Origin: Lineus longissimus
Lineage: Eukaryota > Nemertea > Pilidiophora > Heteronemertea > Lineidae
Direction: 5' to 3'
DNA: 64,000 nt
Assembly (NCBI RefSeq): GCF_910592395.1
Contig: NC_088319.1
Coordinates: 5,332,001 to 5,396,000 of the forward strand
Shown: one piece after another, positions 9,776 through 20,861 of the stretch
How the letters are laid out: each line of letters starts with the position of its first letter
How positions within the stretch are numbered: position 1 is the first letter of the stretch
The notes under the pieces: generated by a model
Database searches by the model: none
Told to the model about the DNA's origin: nothing
Seen by the model: only the letters and a program-made list of their open reading frames with translations
Translations under genes and position numbers: made by a program

Positions 9776-12453
9776 ATGGAAGATTCTAAGAGAAGAAGAT
9801 GTATTGTCGGTGGCTCTGCCAAAATTTTACGTATCCTGGTTGAAAGACTGCAAAGAAGACGTAAAGATGAGAAAAGAGTGTGGACAAGACCATGGATTTA
9901 TGAGACACCAGCATGGGGCCTACCACTGTCTCCTGAAAGAATTAAGATTGGTGGACAAGCCCTCGTACAAGAATTTCCTTAGGATGGATGAACCAGCATT
10001 TGAGGAGCTCCTACACAAAGTTGGGCCTCTCATAACTAAGCAAGACACCCATCTAAGGGACTCCATTCCGGCTGCCGAAAGGCTGGCCTTAACGCTACGG
10101 TTCCTTGCATCAGGTGAGTGATTAAAAACTTGGAAGAATAAACTATTTCCGAAGTTCAGAAATTATCTTATGTTCCACTGTCCATTGTTATAAAATTGCA
10201 CTATTTTTGAGCTTACTCTTGTAACCAATCTGCATTCTCCCAAAATGAAAAGTGAAGGGACATAAAAATTATCTTTTCAGGTGATTCATTCACAAGTCTC
10301 CAGTATTTGTACTGGATACCGAAGTCAACTATATCAGCAATTGTTCCAGAGGTTTGCGAGGCGATATTTCAAGTACTTGTGGATGAGTACCTTAAGGTAA
10401 ATTCCCTGATCAAATTATGATTGATACACGGTTTCCATACAGGTCATTCTGAGGAAATCTCATCACTGTCGGAGGGGAGTGCAGTAAGCATCCCTGATTT
10501 CCTAAAGATGATTTTATGAGTGACGCAGTGGGACTACAAATAAAGTAAATGATAAGTTACCCAAATGCATCCTGAGGAAATCAGGTGTTCTTCTTACAAT
10601 CCTATTCCCACACCTCTTGGGCTAATGAATGCTTAGTACATGTATTTCCTCAGGATGCCCAATGAAGAAAACAAATAGCATGGATATACAAACTAAGGTT
10701 TATTTTTCCTAAAAAATACAAAGTATCACACCCCTTGGTGTTTCTGCTGCTATAAAATATTATATGTCAACCTAACACTGACCATGTTTGGCATTCTACG
10801 TTTGTAATCGAGATTAACACTTTTTAGATTTCTTAAAACTGAGAATTGGACCAAAACTTATATAAGGGTACATGTGTACAACAACATTCAACTCAATAGG
10901 TCGAACGGATGGCGGCAACGACGGACGCCTCGCCAAAGCAAAAGCTCACCTCTCTGAGATTTACAGCGACATATAGGTCATTTGTGAGTCAGATAACGAG
11001 GGTGATGGAGAGGCAGAAAAAGGAGAAGGAGACGGAGAGGGGAATTGGCCTCCTTGAAAAGGAGAGGGAGTACGAAACATCTCCGTCCTCCTGCCAGGTG
11101 GCTCAAATGGTCTTATTGATGGGACACTTTGAGCCATGCTTCTAGCAGGAGGATGTGAGAGCAGCATTTGCGGCCTTTGCATGGGCATGGTACACTCAAA
11201 AATTACTGTTTGAATTTTGTGTTTCACAAATTTTTTCAATCTTGCATCAGAAATGGTTTTTAATTCTGAAGATACATATTGTCCAAAGATGTCATCGGCA
11301 CATTGTGTCTTTTCCACCTGGATCTCAGGTATGGTAGCTCTTTCTACAGCCTTCGTGGCTCTGTGAAGGAGGTTATTTTCACTTTCTTCTAGTCGTCGCT
11401 TCTTACTCATTCTTTTCTCTTTCACAGGTTTCTTTGTGGAACGTCGAATTTCTGGCAGCTCTTCATCATCATCTTCATCATTCCCCTCTACAGATCCATC
11501 AGCAAGATCGTCCACTACCTCAGCTTCCTCTGCCTCATAAGCCTAAAATAAAAAAAACTTTTCTATATATCATTTCAGGTACCTCAATCAGCAGAAGAAT
11601 GGGAAGAGAAAGCAAATGAGTTCGCGACACGATGGCAGTTCTTCAATTGCATTGGCGCCATTGATGGGAAGCATATTGTAATACAGGCCCCAGCCAACAG
11701 TGGGTCGTATTACTTTAATTATAAAGGGACATTTAGCATTGTACTCCTAGCCCTGGTTGATGCTGATTACAAGTTCACATATGTAGATGTTGGACAAAAT
11801 GGTCGAGCTTCAGATGGGGGGGGGGGGGGGTGTACAAGACCTCAACGCTTGCAAAAGCCTTAGAAACGGGAGAACTTAACATAACATCGAAGTGCCAACT
11901 TCCTGGAACAGACAAGCTGGTGCCATATGTGTTTGTAGGAGACGATGCCTTCCCTTTGAATAATGGTATGATGAAGCCATACAAGAAATGCCCTCTAACG
12001 AAGCAGCAGAGGATTTTTAACTATCGACTCAGCAGGGCCAGACGCATTTCTGAGAATGCTTTTGGCATACTGGCCAATCGTTTCCGAGTTTTCATGAAAC
12101 CGATAGCACTTGAGGCAAAAAAAGTGGAGAGCGTGGTCTTGGCATGTGTCACGCTTCACAATTTTCATCAAGCGAAACCGAGTTGTCGCCGTTTGTACAC
12201 CCCAAGAGGAAGCTTTGATCATGAAGACACTAATGCCGGAGTTTTCACTGACGGTAGCTGGAGGCCAGAACCACTGGCACTTGGAGCTGTCGCAAATGAA
12301 CCAGAACCAAAAGGACTAACTGATATTACAGGCGGCATGCGGGGGAGGCAGTTAGACATAGGAAAAAGAATCAGAGATGTCTTGTGTGACCACTTCAATT
12401 CGGAAGCTGGTGCAGTCCTTTGGCAGGACAAAATGCTGGAAACTGGAGTTTAA
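9776..12453 (+). pseudogene. Harbinger transposase of element C, three exons
   Basis: Exon 1 9776-10113 (donor CAG/GTGAGTG), exon 2 10281-10396, exon 3 11579-12453, all GT-AG and in phase. Domains: N-terminal helical region (NFLRMDEPAFEELL, PAAERLALTLRFLASG), HTH-like exon 2 (ISAIVPEVCEAIF), then the DDE nuclease: CIGAIDGKH (first Asp), GQNGRASDGG (second Asp) and RRISENAFGIL (Glu). The product would cut and rejoin element DNA. Lesions: the ATG at 9776 is out of frame with the rest, implying a frameshift near 9800, and a run of 15 G at 11816-11830, where the family has a short Gly-Gly stretch, puts the two sides in different frames. The G run could also be an assembly or polymerase-slippage error, which would leave the gene almost intact. 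Confidence 0.88.
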
Positions 12454-13102
12454 TGGAAATAGGCTAACCTGTGACTGACTTGTCAGATTCGACCTTGTTA
12501 CTGATCGCTTTCCAGCAATTTCCTCTAAAAAATACATTTGGTCATAGTGCACCCAGTTGACTTTGGTTACCTCGTCAGTGTCGGCTCCACTGCTCATTGA
12601 TGCCATTTTCTTATTTTTTTCTCGGTTGTGCTGGGCCTGAAGTGATTTCATCTTTTTGTTTACTTCATCAACTGAAATGGAAAAACAAAGTTATTGTTCT
12701 TGTTATGTATAGCCCTTTAATATAAAAAAAATACAACAACAAAACGTTAGCCTATATAGTCTGCATTATTCTTGATTATGTTTTTACACTGTGCTGTACT
12801 ACATGCAGTCAGAGTTGGAGTTTACAATGTAGAAAAAAAATATGACTACCATCAAAAAAAGTGAAAGACCAAAAATGTAGTACCACTCCCAGTTTTCTCC
12901 ACAAGCATGACATGGCTTTTGTTAGGTTGACCCACCCTACATTTCTGTACCTTGTCATTTTACCAGCCTACTTTGGAAGTAGCAACCCTATTAACCTATA
13001 ATATTGTCGAAAAAATAATTGAAACCACTGCACTGGCACTGGGCTGGGATGGTCTTTATCTGTTTTTGCTACCATACATGTAGCCATAATTCTATAGTAT
13101 AA

Positions 13103-14305
13103 GGCCATTCAAAATAAATTACTTGTTTATCATCACTCCACCTCACGATATTTGGAGGGGAGGCCCTTTGATATTGATATTTGATATTTTGTTTGGCGCC
13201 AATGTTTGATGGGGAAGGCCTTTGATATTTGGTATTTGATATTTTTCGGTCATGAACTTGGCAATGTATTCCATTGGGAGGGGCTTTGATATTCGATATT
13301 TGATAATTTTTGGACTGACATATTACAAATGTATGTATAAGCCATGTCAAGTTATAATCAGTACAGATGTGTCAGGGAGGCCTAAAAATGTATACAGTGA
13401 TCAAATTCCAAAATGGATAGATAAAATAAGGACAGGAGAATACAAATTAAAGTTTAATTACAAAACGTGTATGGACACTGTCAAACTCACCGTTGGCAAA
13501 GGCATTGTACAGTTCAGATAAAGACCAAGTCTCAATAACATCTACACCATACCAGTCCTTCACGCATTTGGCACCCGACGAGATTTTTACCACGAGGAGC
13601 ACCATGATCTGCTGATGATTTATTCCCCTGACATTTTACATGTACCGTACAAATCCATGTATATCTGACACAAGCATGCAAAGTGACAGCAAGCAGCATG
13701 GCCCCAAGTCTCGCCCATTGAAAACATTCTCCTCATACACCACATAGTGTGTAAGCTTTGGTCAAACATTCATGCGTTGAGCAAGAAATAAAAACACATG
13801 CGTTTATTCATCTCGGTTCCAGGCTCATCGGCAATATAAAAATAACTGGTAGGCCTATACGCATTTGCCCACGCAGGTATGAGGTTGAGAAAGTATTGGT
13901 TCCAAAATCTCCCCGAGTGTAGTCTCACTGAGTCAATAATTATTTTGTGTGCTGACAATTCACTTTGAATGAAAATAATTCATTGCCGTTGAGCGAGACT
14001 GGTGTCACCCCCTGTACTGAGGTATTGAGACATTTTTTCAGCATCGGCTGGCTGCATGTTTGTTTAGTCGTAACTAATACCACGTGTGATGGCCAGAACG
14101 GGGAAATGGATATCAATTATCAACAGGCCACCGGGTCAGGTAAAATTAGGGCGGTAGGTTGTTTGAATCTGAGTTGGAAGTTGAGGGCACAACTTGGGGC
14201 GGACGGTACCTTGATATTTGATATATCGAATATCAAAATAATCGGCACGGGACCTAAATGTCGGGGCGGCGGTGATGATAAACAAGTAATTTATGTTGAA
14301 TGGCC
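13103..14305. mobile_element. Nested 1.2-kb TIR element in the MADF-BESS intron
   Basis: Ends are inverted copies starting GGCCATTCAA and matching for about 34 bp (through TTACTTGTTTATCATCA), flanked by TAA on both sides (13100-13102, 14306-14308). Subterminal zones are rich in TTTGATATTTGATATT words. There is no transposase. An exon-like minus-strand segment lies inside (13605-13491). Confidence 0.85.
13491..13605 (-). CDS. Exon-like ORF inside the nested TIR element (possible captured exon)
   Basis: From ATG 13605-13603 the minus strand stays open for 38 codons (begins MVLLVVKISSGAKC, ends LYNAFAN) and terminates at a strong donor (AACG/GTGAGT). It does not resemble a transposase or any domain I recognise. 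No partner exon is evident inside the element. It could be a host exon carried by a non-autonomous element, or a chance ORF. Confidence 0.3.
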
Positions 14306-14908
14306 TAATATATGGTAGCATTAGCAATAGCTTAGCTGTGCATTATTATTCCTATTGTACATGTATTAACTGTAGGCCTACTATAAAAGTGCATGTACAG
14401 TTCACATATCACATGTATGTGACTGAAATGATTGATGAAAAAACACGTGGTAAACTCACCTGTTGTTTCAAATTTTGTAGCTATTTCTAAAATAGCAGCT
14501 TTCTTTTTGTTCTTGTCTTTATATTCCTTGGATGTTACATCCCATAAACAGGCACAACTTTCCCATACTGCATAAGTTGTTCAACTTCACTCAGTAACCA
14601 TTCCTTGCTTGAGGCTGCCATTTTGACTACATCACATGGCTTAAGGTAGATCATGTGATTTGTGGCCTATTTCTGATTGGATAAAACTCGACAACATCAT
14701 TAGCATCTCGGCAACAAAATTGATTTTGTATTATTTCGACAACATTTGAGCAACATTTGGCCAACATGTTACCGAATGTTTCCGAATGTTTCCGAACTGT
14801 ACACACTGCCAACATTTTCGATAACATCGCACCTGGACAACATGTTGGCCAACATGTTTCCCAAAATGTTGTCAGTGTGTACAGAGCTTAAGGCCAATGT
14901 TTGCTTAC

Positions 14909-15058
14909 AGTGGTTTGCCTCTTCCAAGGAGCATCATCCACAGATGGCTGACCTACTTCACTTGTGTACGATGCGTCCTGGCTTGCTGTCTCGTCTAAGC
15001 TGTCGTGGCCGCACTCCATACCATCTTCCTCAAACAGTTTCTTGGATGCTGATGAGTT
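14909..15058 (-). CDS. Exon 6 of the minus-strand host-like gene (39609 to 14909)
   Basis: Minus-strand exon between an acceptor (TTTTCATTCAAG/AACTCATC) and a donor (ACCACT/GTAAGC), 50 codons in phase 0, reading NSSASKKLFEEDGM ... DDAPWKRQTT: acidic, serine-rich, without a recognised domain. The phase matches exon 5. Harbinger C begins only about 20 bp into the following intron. No further exon was identified below 9600. Confidence 0.5.
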
Positions 15059-15492
15059 CTTGAATGAAAAAGGTGTGATCTAAATTATAACTGGAGAGCA
15101 TGATTCAAAGGTGATCATAACCAGCATGACTAGTTGTATGTTGTATTACATGGAGAGTTCAGGGGCGACCATGTACATATAAACTCTGATAGCGCTACAG
15201 AGATGAATGCAATGTATTTAACCATTATATCCATTTATATCTGGTCGCCCCAGTCAGATCTTGACAAAGAGAGAACATAATGATAGCAGTCAGTATGTCC
15301 AACTTAGATGAACTGTTCCATGAAATTGTAGGCATCCCAGCGACACCCACCAGGCATATGGCTTCTCTTTTAATCATTGATCAGGAAATCAACCTCAGTC
15401 CCAGAGTTGGCTAAGGCCAGCAACAGCAATCAATGCTCTAATCATGAGACACAAGTATGTACCGATCCCTACCCTTGTTGCACAATACTTAC
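15059..15492. other. Intron 5 of the host-like gene
   Basis: No coding signal on either strand; lies between the donor at 15492 and the acceptor at 15059-15060 of the minus-strand gene. Confidence 0.45.
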
Positions 15493-15551
15493 TTCACCAA
15501 CTGATTTTCGGCAACTATCCAATATGCCTTGGAGAAATTTAACTTTTCCAG
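15493..15551 (-). CDS. 3' part of exon 5 of the host-like gene, split by Harbinger A
   Basis: The minus-strand frame reads PGKVKFLQGILDSC ... SVGE and ends at a donor (GGTGAA/GTAAGT). Upstream it is cut by the left end of Harbinger A at 15552. Its other part is 28043-28020, beyond the right end. Joining the two across the CAG duplication gives one open exon that is in phase with the preceding exon at 28285 and the next at 15058. Confidence 0.55.
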
Positions 15552-15809
15552 GGAGGACCGCATCAAACCTCCGATAGCGTTGCTGATAGCCTATCGCCAT
15601 CTAATCGGCCGATAAGAGCGCATGGAAGATGCAATAGTTAATTGACCGATTCTGCTCGATACGGCGACGATAGTTAGGACCGCACCCAATGTTCGATAGA
15701 CTAACGGTGACCCGGCGATAGGCCTACGACAGGCAATTTCGCTAACGGTGGGGTGAGGGTCCAATACCGTGGCGATAGCATCATCACAAGCTCTGAAATC
15801 AGTCTCATC

Positions 15810-17143
15810 ATGTTGCGAGGTGCAGAAGTAGAATTATTTGAGGAGGATTTACGTCCTTTTCCAAATTACAAAGAACGGTACAATCCGTTCGAAACAGCCA
15901 GTGACGCAGAATTCTTTGCCTGTCACCGATTTACAAAAGCGGTCTTTCGCGATTTGCTCGATATATTGGAACCAGGAATTAACCGGGCCACAAGAAGGTA
16001 GGAGTACTAATGGCAGCCTACTTGTAAGCGTGAAATACACGTGGTTTTGACTTGCCATTGGCCATTGTCTGGTTTGTGCCGATGATGTGCTGCATGATCG
16101 AGACGGTATTCATCATAATGATAAATTTCAAGGTACTTGTAGTCATATTTAAAGGCCTACGCTAGCCCTCCTCTCTCTAGGCCTATATCCATAGCAACGG
16201 CATACTATGTCCAAATTGCACAGAGCTTGAAGCCGATTAAAACAATTCGTTTTGGATTTGTCGTTTCAGGTCGCATGCTTTGGAACCCATTGTCCTGCTT
16301 TGCGTTGGTATAAGATACCTCGCTCAAGGTGGTTTCCTACCCATGATAGGGGACGTGTATGGTATTTCCCCAGGGCAGCAAGTAACTGCATACACTCCGT
16401 CACGCAAGCCATTTGTGACAGAATGGATAGGTTCATCACCTGGCCCGACATGGAGGAAGTGAACAGGGTGAAACTCGACTTTTACAACGCCAACCATCAT
16501 CGATTCCCTTGCATTACGGGACTGATTGACGGCACGCAAGTAGAGGTCAACACTCCACATCGACCCTACAATGAGGCTGCATACGTCAACAGAAAGGGAT
16601 ACCACGCGATCAATGCTCAGGTTGTATGCGATAGGAAGATGAAGATCTTCAACTTGGATGCACGTTGGCCGGGCACCACCCACGACTCCTTCATGCTCCG
16701 AAACTCCCACGTATGGGACAGATTTGAGGAAGGCCGTATGGAAAACAGCTGGCTTCTGGGGGATGCTGGTTATCCCCTTCGGAAGTGGCTTCTTAATCCA
16801 TTCAACAATCCTAACAACGAGGCCCAGGAGAGGTACAATAGGGCCCATAAACATCTCCGATCCGAGGTAGAACGCTGCATTGGAGTGATGAAGATGAGAT
16901 GGAGGTGCCTTACCAAGCCAATAATGTTTGCACCAAACAAGGCTTCTAGGATTATAGCTGCATGTGGTGCCCTGCACAATTTTCGCAATCGCTCATAGAG
17001 TCCGACTAGACGAAGAATACGCTAAAGGGATGTTCGATAACCAGCCCAATATTCAGGCGGAGAATGACATTTGGGAGCAGAATGTGGCTGGGGTCAGAGC
17101 AAGAGAGGAGCTTGTACAGAGGGTTTTCACTAGGAATGCCTAG
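15810..17143 (+). pseudogene. HARBI1-like transposase of Harbinger A
   Basis: Exon 1 15810-15997 (MLRGAEVELFEEDL ... GINRATRR, donor AG/GTAGG) and exon 2 16270-17143. Exon 2 begins HALEPIVLLCVGIRYLAQG, the HTH region (FLPMIGDVYGIS ... NCIHSVTQAICD), then the DDE nuclease: LIDGTQVEV (Asp), GTTHDSFMLRN (Asp), LLGDAGYPL, SEVERCIGVMK (Glu) and the ALHNF motif. Two frameshifts are visible: near 16370-16380 (one G short after GISP) and near 16980, after ALHNF, beyond which the correct frame continues LDEEYAKGMFDN to a stop at 17141-17143. Otherwise full length for the family, so recently inactivated. Confidence 0.9.
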
Positions 17144-17636
17144 GATTGACTGTCTGTTTCGTCATGCACCACATCGCCTTACCCGTTTTTAAATCAAAAG
17201 TAAACTCTCACAATCAAAGACCATTTAAAATGAACTCCTCAAATGTGCAAATAAACTGAATAATGATAATATATTTTAAGTGTTTTGTGACTGAGATTTT
17301 ATTTGCTGAAGCTAATTCTAACTTACATACCGGCGCCGTACTATACAATAACTACAAAAGCAAACGCTACACTGGGGATGGCCTTACATCAATTGCGCAG
17401 TCTTTGATATGATTCAAGGTGTTTCATCATGTCATTTTACAAATGAAATGGTACGGCTCGGTATGCCGAACATCGCCCGGCAGAAGACTAGCAGCACAGC
17501 AGCAAAAATTTCTTTTGATGAAAGTCTGTTTGTGTCTACATATACTTGTACAATTTGTCAACATATTAATCTTTATATTGTCATGATGTGGCTTAGTCAA
17601 CAAGTGAGTGATTGGAATCAAATCTGAATTTATCAC
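17144..17636. other. Harbinger A interior, no gene
   Basis: AT-rich spacer between the convergent 3' ends of the transposase and its partner gene. It has polyadenylation-like AATAAA words on the + strand (about 17250) and nothing else. Confidence 0.4.
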
Positions 17637-18184
17637 TTACAGCGGAGTGAAGCTGCGCGAACCCATCTCGCTGTGGTCAGTATAATCAAAATTGTACTGT
17701 GCATTCTCCGTGTGTGCCGAGCAATTTAGGAGCGAAGAATCACTGAATGAGTGATTGACAGTTTGATCCCTCTTCACTTGTTGACTTAGCAATTGCAATT
17801 TATTATTATAATACATTTGCTTCAGATCGTACAACTTCTCTTCGTTCTTCAGTTTCTTTTTTTCAATTCTAATCATTTTCCTGTAATAATCGGCTGACGT
17901 CATGGGACTCTTATCGTCATTCCTGGAGCGTGAAATAGTGGCAGTGGGAGTGGCTTGGCGGGAGGACATGCTGTTCATCTTGCATGGACCGTGCATGGCA
18001 ATGTTTTTAAGGCGATTTGCCGACTGGACCGGAGATGGGACTCGAAAACTGTCCGCTGGAGACTGCGACCTGCTAGTGCTGCATGAGGGAGCGTCATCAA
18101 AAGGTGTTGACTCATTGTCACTTTCATCCCCAAGTTGATGGATGTTGTTGTCGCTTTCACTGGTACCGAAGGATCCCTGATTAC

Positions 18185-18844
18185 CTGAAAATGAATGGAC
18201 CCTGTTTAAACAGGTACCGCTGGTATAAAAGGTGGAGGCGGGCACCAGGTTGGCAAATGGCTGGGTGGCAAATTTGAATTCAGAGCTCCTGTACATTTTC
18301 ACATTTTCTTTCAATTTTCTCAGGTTATGTGGCAGATTGTGACTCAGAAATGTGATGATGATGATTATGAATATCATGAAAATCAAAATTCCTTGGAAGA
18401 TTATTTCAACCTGTGTTTGAAATAGTGGAATTTGATGGAAAATTGTCTTCTAAATGACCCAACTGAAGAATCTTGTGCATATTTGCAGTGCATAAATAAT
18501 GCAAATACGCATAAATTATACAAATTCATGAGTAATACACGGTTAGTAAACAAAGTGCACATGCACATGTCATGCCCAATCTGGAATGGAATGAAAGCTC
18601 CATGCTTTGCTTATTTAGAGGGCCTACCTCCCAAGCTGTTAGGTCCCTGAAGTCAGTAGTCCTATGACAGTCCCAGTCCCAGTCTAATGTGTATAATCCA
18701 CTAAAATAAATTCAATAGAATGAAAATAAAATCCATCTGAAATTGACAGTCAAAAGTCATAATCCATACACGATTGAAAATAAGTCCAAATAATATTGTG
18801 ATATTCCTTGCAACCAGTGAAATAGTAACTAATGATATCCAAAT
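18185..18844. other. Intron sequence downstream of the P2RX7-like ORF
   Basis: No ORF with recognisable features. One terminus of the host element of the 26124-18845 gene should lie here, but I could not identify matching inverted repeats. Confidence 0.4.
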
Positions 18845-19410
18845 CTAGTTCCACATATGTCCCATGTATGGCTTTCCACGAGGGGTAGGGTAAAGACCCC
18901 TGACCAGGGTAAGAACACAGTCAGGAATGACCTCCCTGTCACCTCTTTGCCTTGAAATCCAAACAGCATGGTCTTGATTCCTTTCTTGCAACATCCTATG
19001 TTTTTTCTGAATGTATCTGTAATCATTCCATGCATCACGATCCTTCATCAATTTCCAATATCTTTTGTACAAGTCCTTCCTAATTGTATTGTTTCCTTTC
19101 CTGGGAGGCTGTCCTGCCCCCAGCCACCCTGACCTCTTGGTTGCAACACATGGTTGGCAATAACATAAATTACATTCCTCTCTCTGTGGATCACGAGGCA
19201 CACGAATCTGCTGCCTTTCTTCTACAACAGGCACAGCTGGAACTGGGTTAATAGACAGGTTCTGCTATCCCGTTCCAAGATCGGCACCGGGATAGCCTAT
19301 CCCGGAGCCGGAGCTGGAGCCGGTACCGTGCTTTTCAGGTTCTGCTACGGCGGCGCCGCTGCGCGATTTAGAATTCGACCGACAGATGTCAGCCTTGTTT
19401 CAAAGTTAAA

Positions 19411-20496
19411 ATGGCGGCAGATTTGAGTTTGATTGAGTTGGCAGCTCTTGCAGATGACGACGATTTGATGCTGTACGCATTGGATGAAAATGATGATACT
19501 GGACGAGAATCAACTTTTGATCCTCGTTGGGAACGATTTGATATCAACAACTACAATGATGAGCAGTGCAAAGCCAAATTCAGGTTCTCTAAAGGGGAAA
19601 TTGGTCAACTCCTTGATTCACTTGCAATTCCACGTGTCTACAAATGTCCTCATGGCTGTATTGTAAGCGGGCATGATGGTTTATGCATGCTTTTGCGGCG
19701 ACTTGTCTACCCAAACAGACTTGTTGATCTGGAGAAGGAATTCGGAAGACCTAAAAGTGTTCTTTCGGAAATAATTACTACTGTTCATGAGGACATCTAT
19801 TCACGATTCCACACCAAGTTTTCGCAACTGGAACAGTCATGGATGGGACAAACTCCAAGAGACAAGCTCCAAGAATTTGCAAATGCAGTGCATGAGAAGG
19901 GTGCACCCCTTACAAACTGTTGGGGGTTCATAGATGGAACGCCCAGGCAAATCTGTAGACCAAAATACAATCAGAAAGTCTGTTTCAGTGGCCATAAGAG
20001 ATATCATTGTATACAATTTCAATCAGTAGTGGCCCCAAATGGGTTGATCGTAAACCTCTTCGGCCCAGTAGAGGGGAGGCGGCACGATTCGGCTATGCTC
20101 AGGATGAGCAATCTGGTTCGGATACTCGAAATATTGGACTACCGCATGAACGACGAGGACAGAACACCAATATGCTTGTATGGGGATCCTGCGTACCCCT
20201 TGAGAGACATTTTGGTTGGACCATTCAAGGGAGCTGTACTGACAGACGAGCAGAAGGAATTCAATAAAAGGATGAGTTCGGTGAGACAAAGCGTTGAATG
20301 GCAGTTCGGCGAGATAGTTGGTATATTTGCCTTCCTCGACTACGAGAAAAACCTGAAACTTTATCTTCAACCTGTCGGAAAACTGTACGTGGTGGGGGCA
20401 TTGCTGACCAACTGCCATACCTGCATTAAAGGGTCGCAAACTGGAATATACTTTGGTGTTGAAGCCCCTACATTAGAGGATTACTTGGCCATTTGA
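19411..20496 (+). CDS. Intact Harbinger transposase of element B (361 aa, single exon)
   Basis: ATG at 19411 (AAA ATG G context) opens a 361-codon frame. Residues 1-50 are acidic; 51-150 form the helical/HTH region (FRFSKGEIGQLLDSL, LLRRLVYPNRLVDLEKEFG, SVLSEIITTVHEDI). The DDE_Tnp_4-type nuclease carries D175 (CWGFIDGTPRQI), D226 (GRRHDSAML), the GDPAYPL motif at 258 and E296 (SVEWQFGEI). All three catalytic positions are present and there is no internal stop, so cut-and-paste activity is plausible. Length is normal for HARBI1-like transposases. It is transcribed toward the 3' end of its partner gene. The internal stop-free state contrasts with elements A, C and the 7534 remnant. Confidence 0.93.
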   Translation: MAADLSLIELAALADDDDLMLYALDENDDTGRESTFDPRWERFDINNYNDEQCKAKFRFSKGEIGQLLDSLAIPRVYKCPHGCIVSGHDGLCMLLRRLVYPNRLVDLEKEFGRPKSVLSEIITTVHEDIYSRFHTKFSQLEQSWMGQTPRDKLQEFANAVHEKGAPLTNCWGFIDGTPRQICRPKYNQKVCFSGHKRYHCIQFQSVVAPNGLIVNLFGPVEGRRHDSAMLRMSNLVRILEILDYRMNDEDRTPICLYGDPAYPLRDILVGPFKGAVLTDEQKEFNKRMSSVRQSVEWQFGEIVGIFAFLDYEKNLKLYLQPVGKLYVVGALLTNCHTCIKGSQTGIYFGVEAPTLEDYLAI

Positions 20497-20861
20497 TCAA
20501 TCATCCTCGTGACATGAAAACAACAGCAAGGAGGGAGCACAATCATAGAACACTCCCGATGAAACTAATTTCAGTCAATATTCCGAAATGGTCTTGTTTC
20601 TAATTTCTAGATGGTCATACCATCCCGTCTGCTAAATTTCTGGTCCATGCTTTCATTTCAACATCTGTCTTGTCTCGTGGTGAGTTTTATTATAATTGGC
20701 ATGGGGAAATTTCCCAAACTCAAGAGTGACTCCCACTCATCCAGGTCAGACATTAGCAGAAATATTTGAAGCCCAATTAATGAGACTAAATAACTAAGAT
20801 GTTTGAAATTGTATGTTATTAAACTTTTATTAAACACATCAATTTCTATTTATGTACATGT

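Larger units (their letters stand above)
10961..14621 (-). pseudogene. MADF-BESS partner protein of Harbinger element C, three exons
   Basis: Exon 1 14621-14470 starts MAASSKEWLL and contains LWDVTSKEYKDKNKKKAA, the MADF signature. Exon 2 12671-12469 (VDEVNKKMKSLQAQ, WVHYDQMYFLEEIAGKR) completes the MADF fold. Exon 3 11542-10961 has an acidic stretch, a basic nuclear-signal-like KKPVKEKRMSKKRRLEE and a BESS motif (DDIFGQYVSSELKTISD, then LKKFVKHKIQTVIFE), then a Pro/Ser tail. Splice phases fit at both junctions (ETT|VDEV, SQ|AYE). In this family MADF binds DNA and BESS mediates protein-protein contact, presumably with the transposase. A frameshift lies within exon 1 before LWDV. Intron 1 holds the nested element 13103-14305. 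Confidence 0.85.
9601..14889. mobile_element. Harbinger element C, about 5.3 kb, near-complete
   Basis: The ends are inverted repeats of about 80 bp starting AAGCTCTGTACACACTG. Each contains the perfect 20-bp palindrome AACATGTTGGCCAACATGTT (9632-9651 on the left). Further inverted copies of an ATTCGACAA/TTGTCGAAT hairpin lie just inside (9699-9740). Flanking bases are A-rich and a clean 3-bp duplication is not certain. The interior carries a three-exon transposase (+) and a three-exon MADF-BESS gene (-) in convergent arrangement with overlapping spans, the standard two-gene Harbinger layout. It has been invaded by the element at 13103-14305. Confidence 0.9.

Noticed and set aside
16324-16977. 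217-codon minus-strand ORF
   Set aside because: Antisense of the Harbinger A transposase exon; no motif of its own.
20023-20439. 138-codon minus-strand ORF
   Set aside because: Antisense of the intact Harbinger B transposase.
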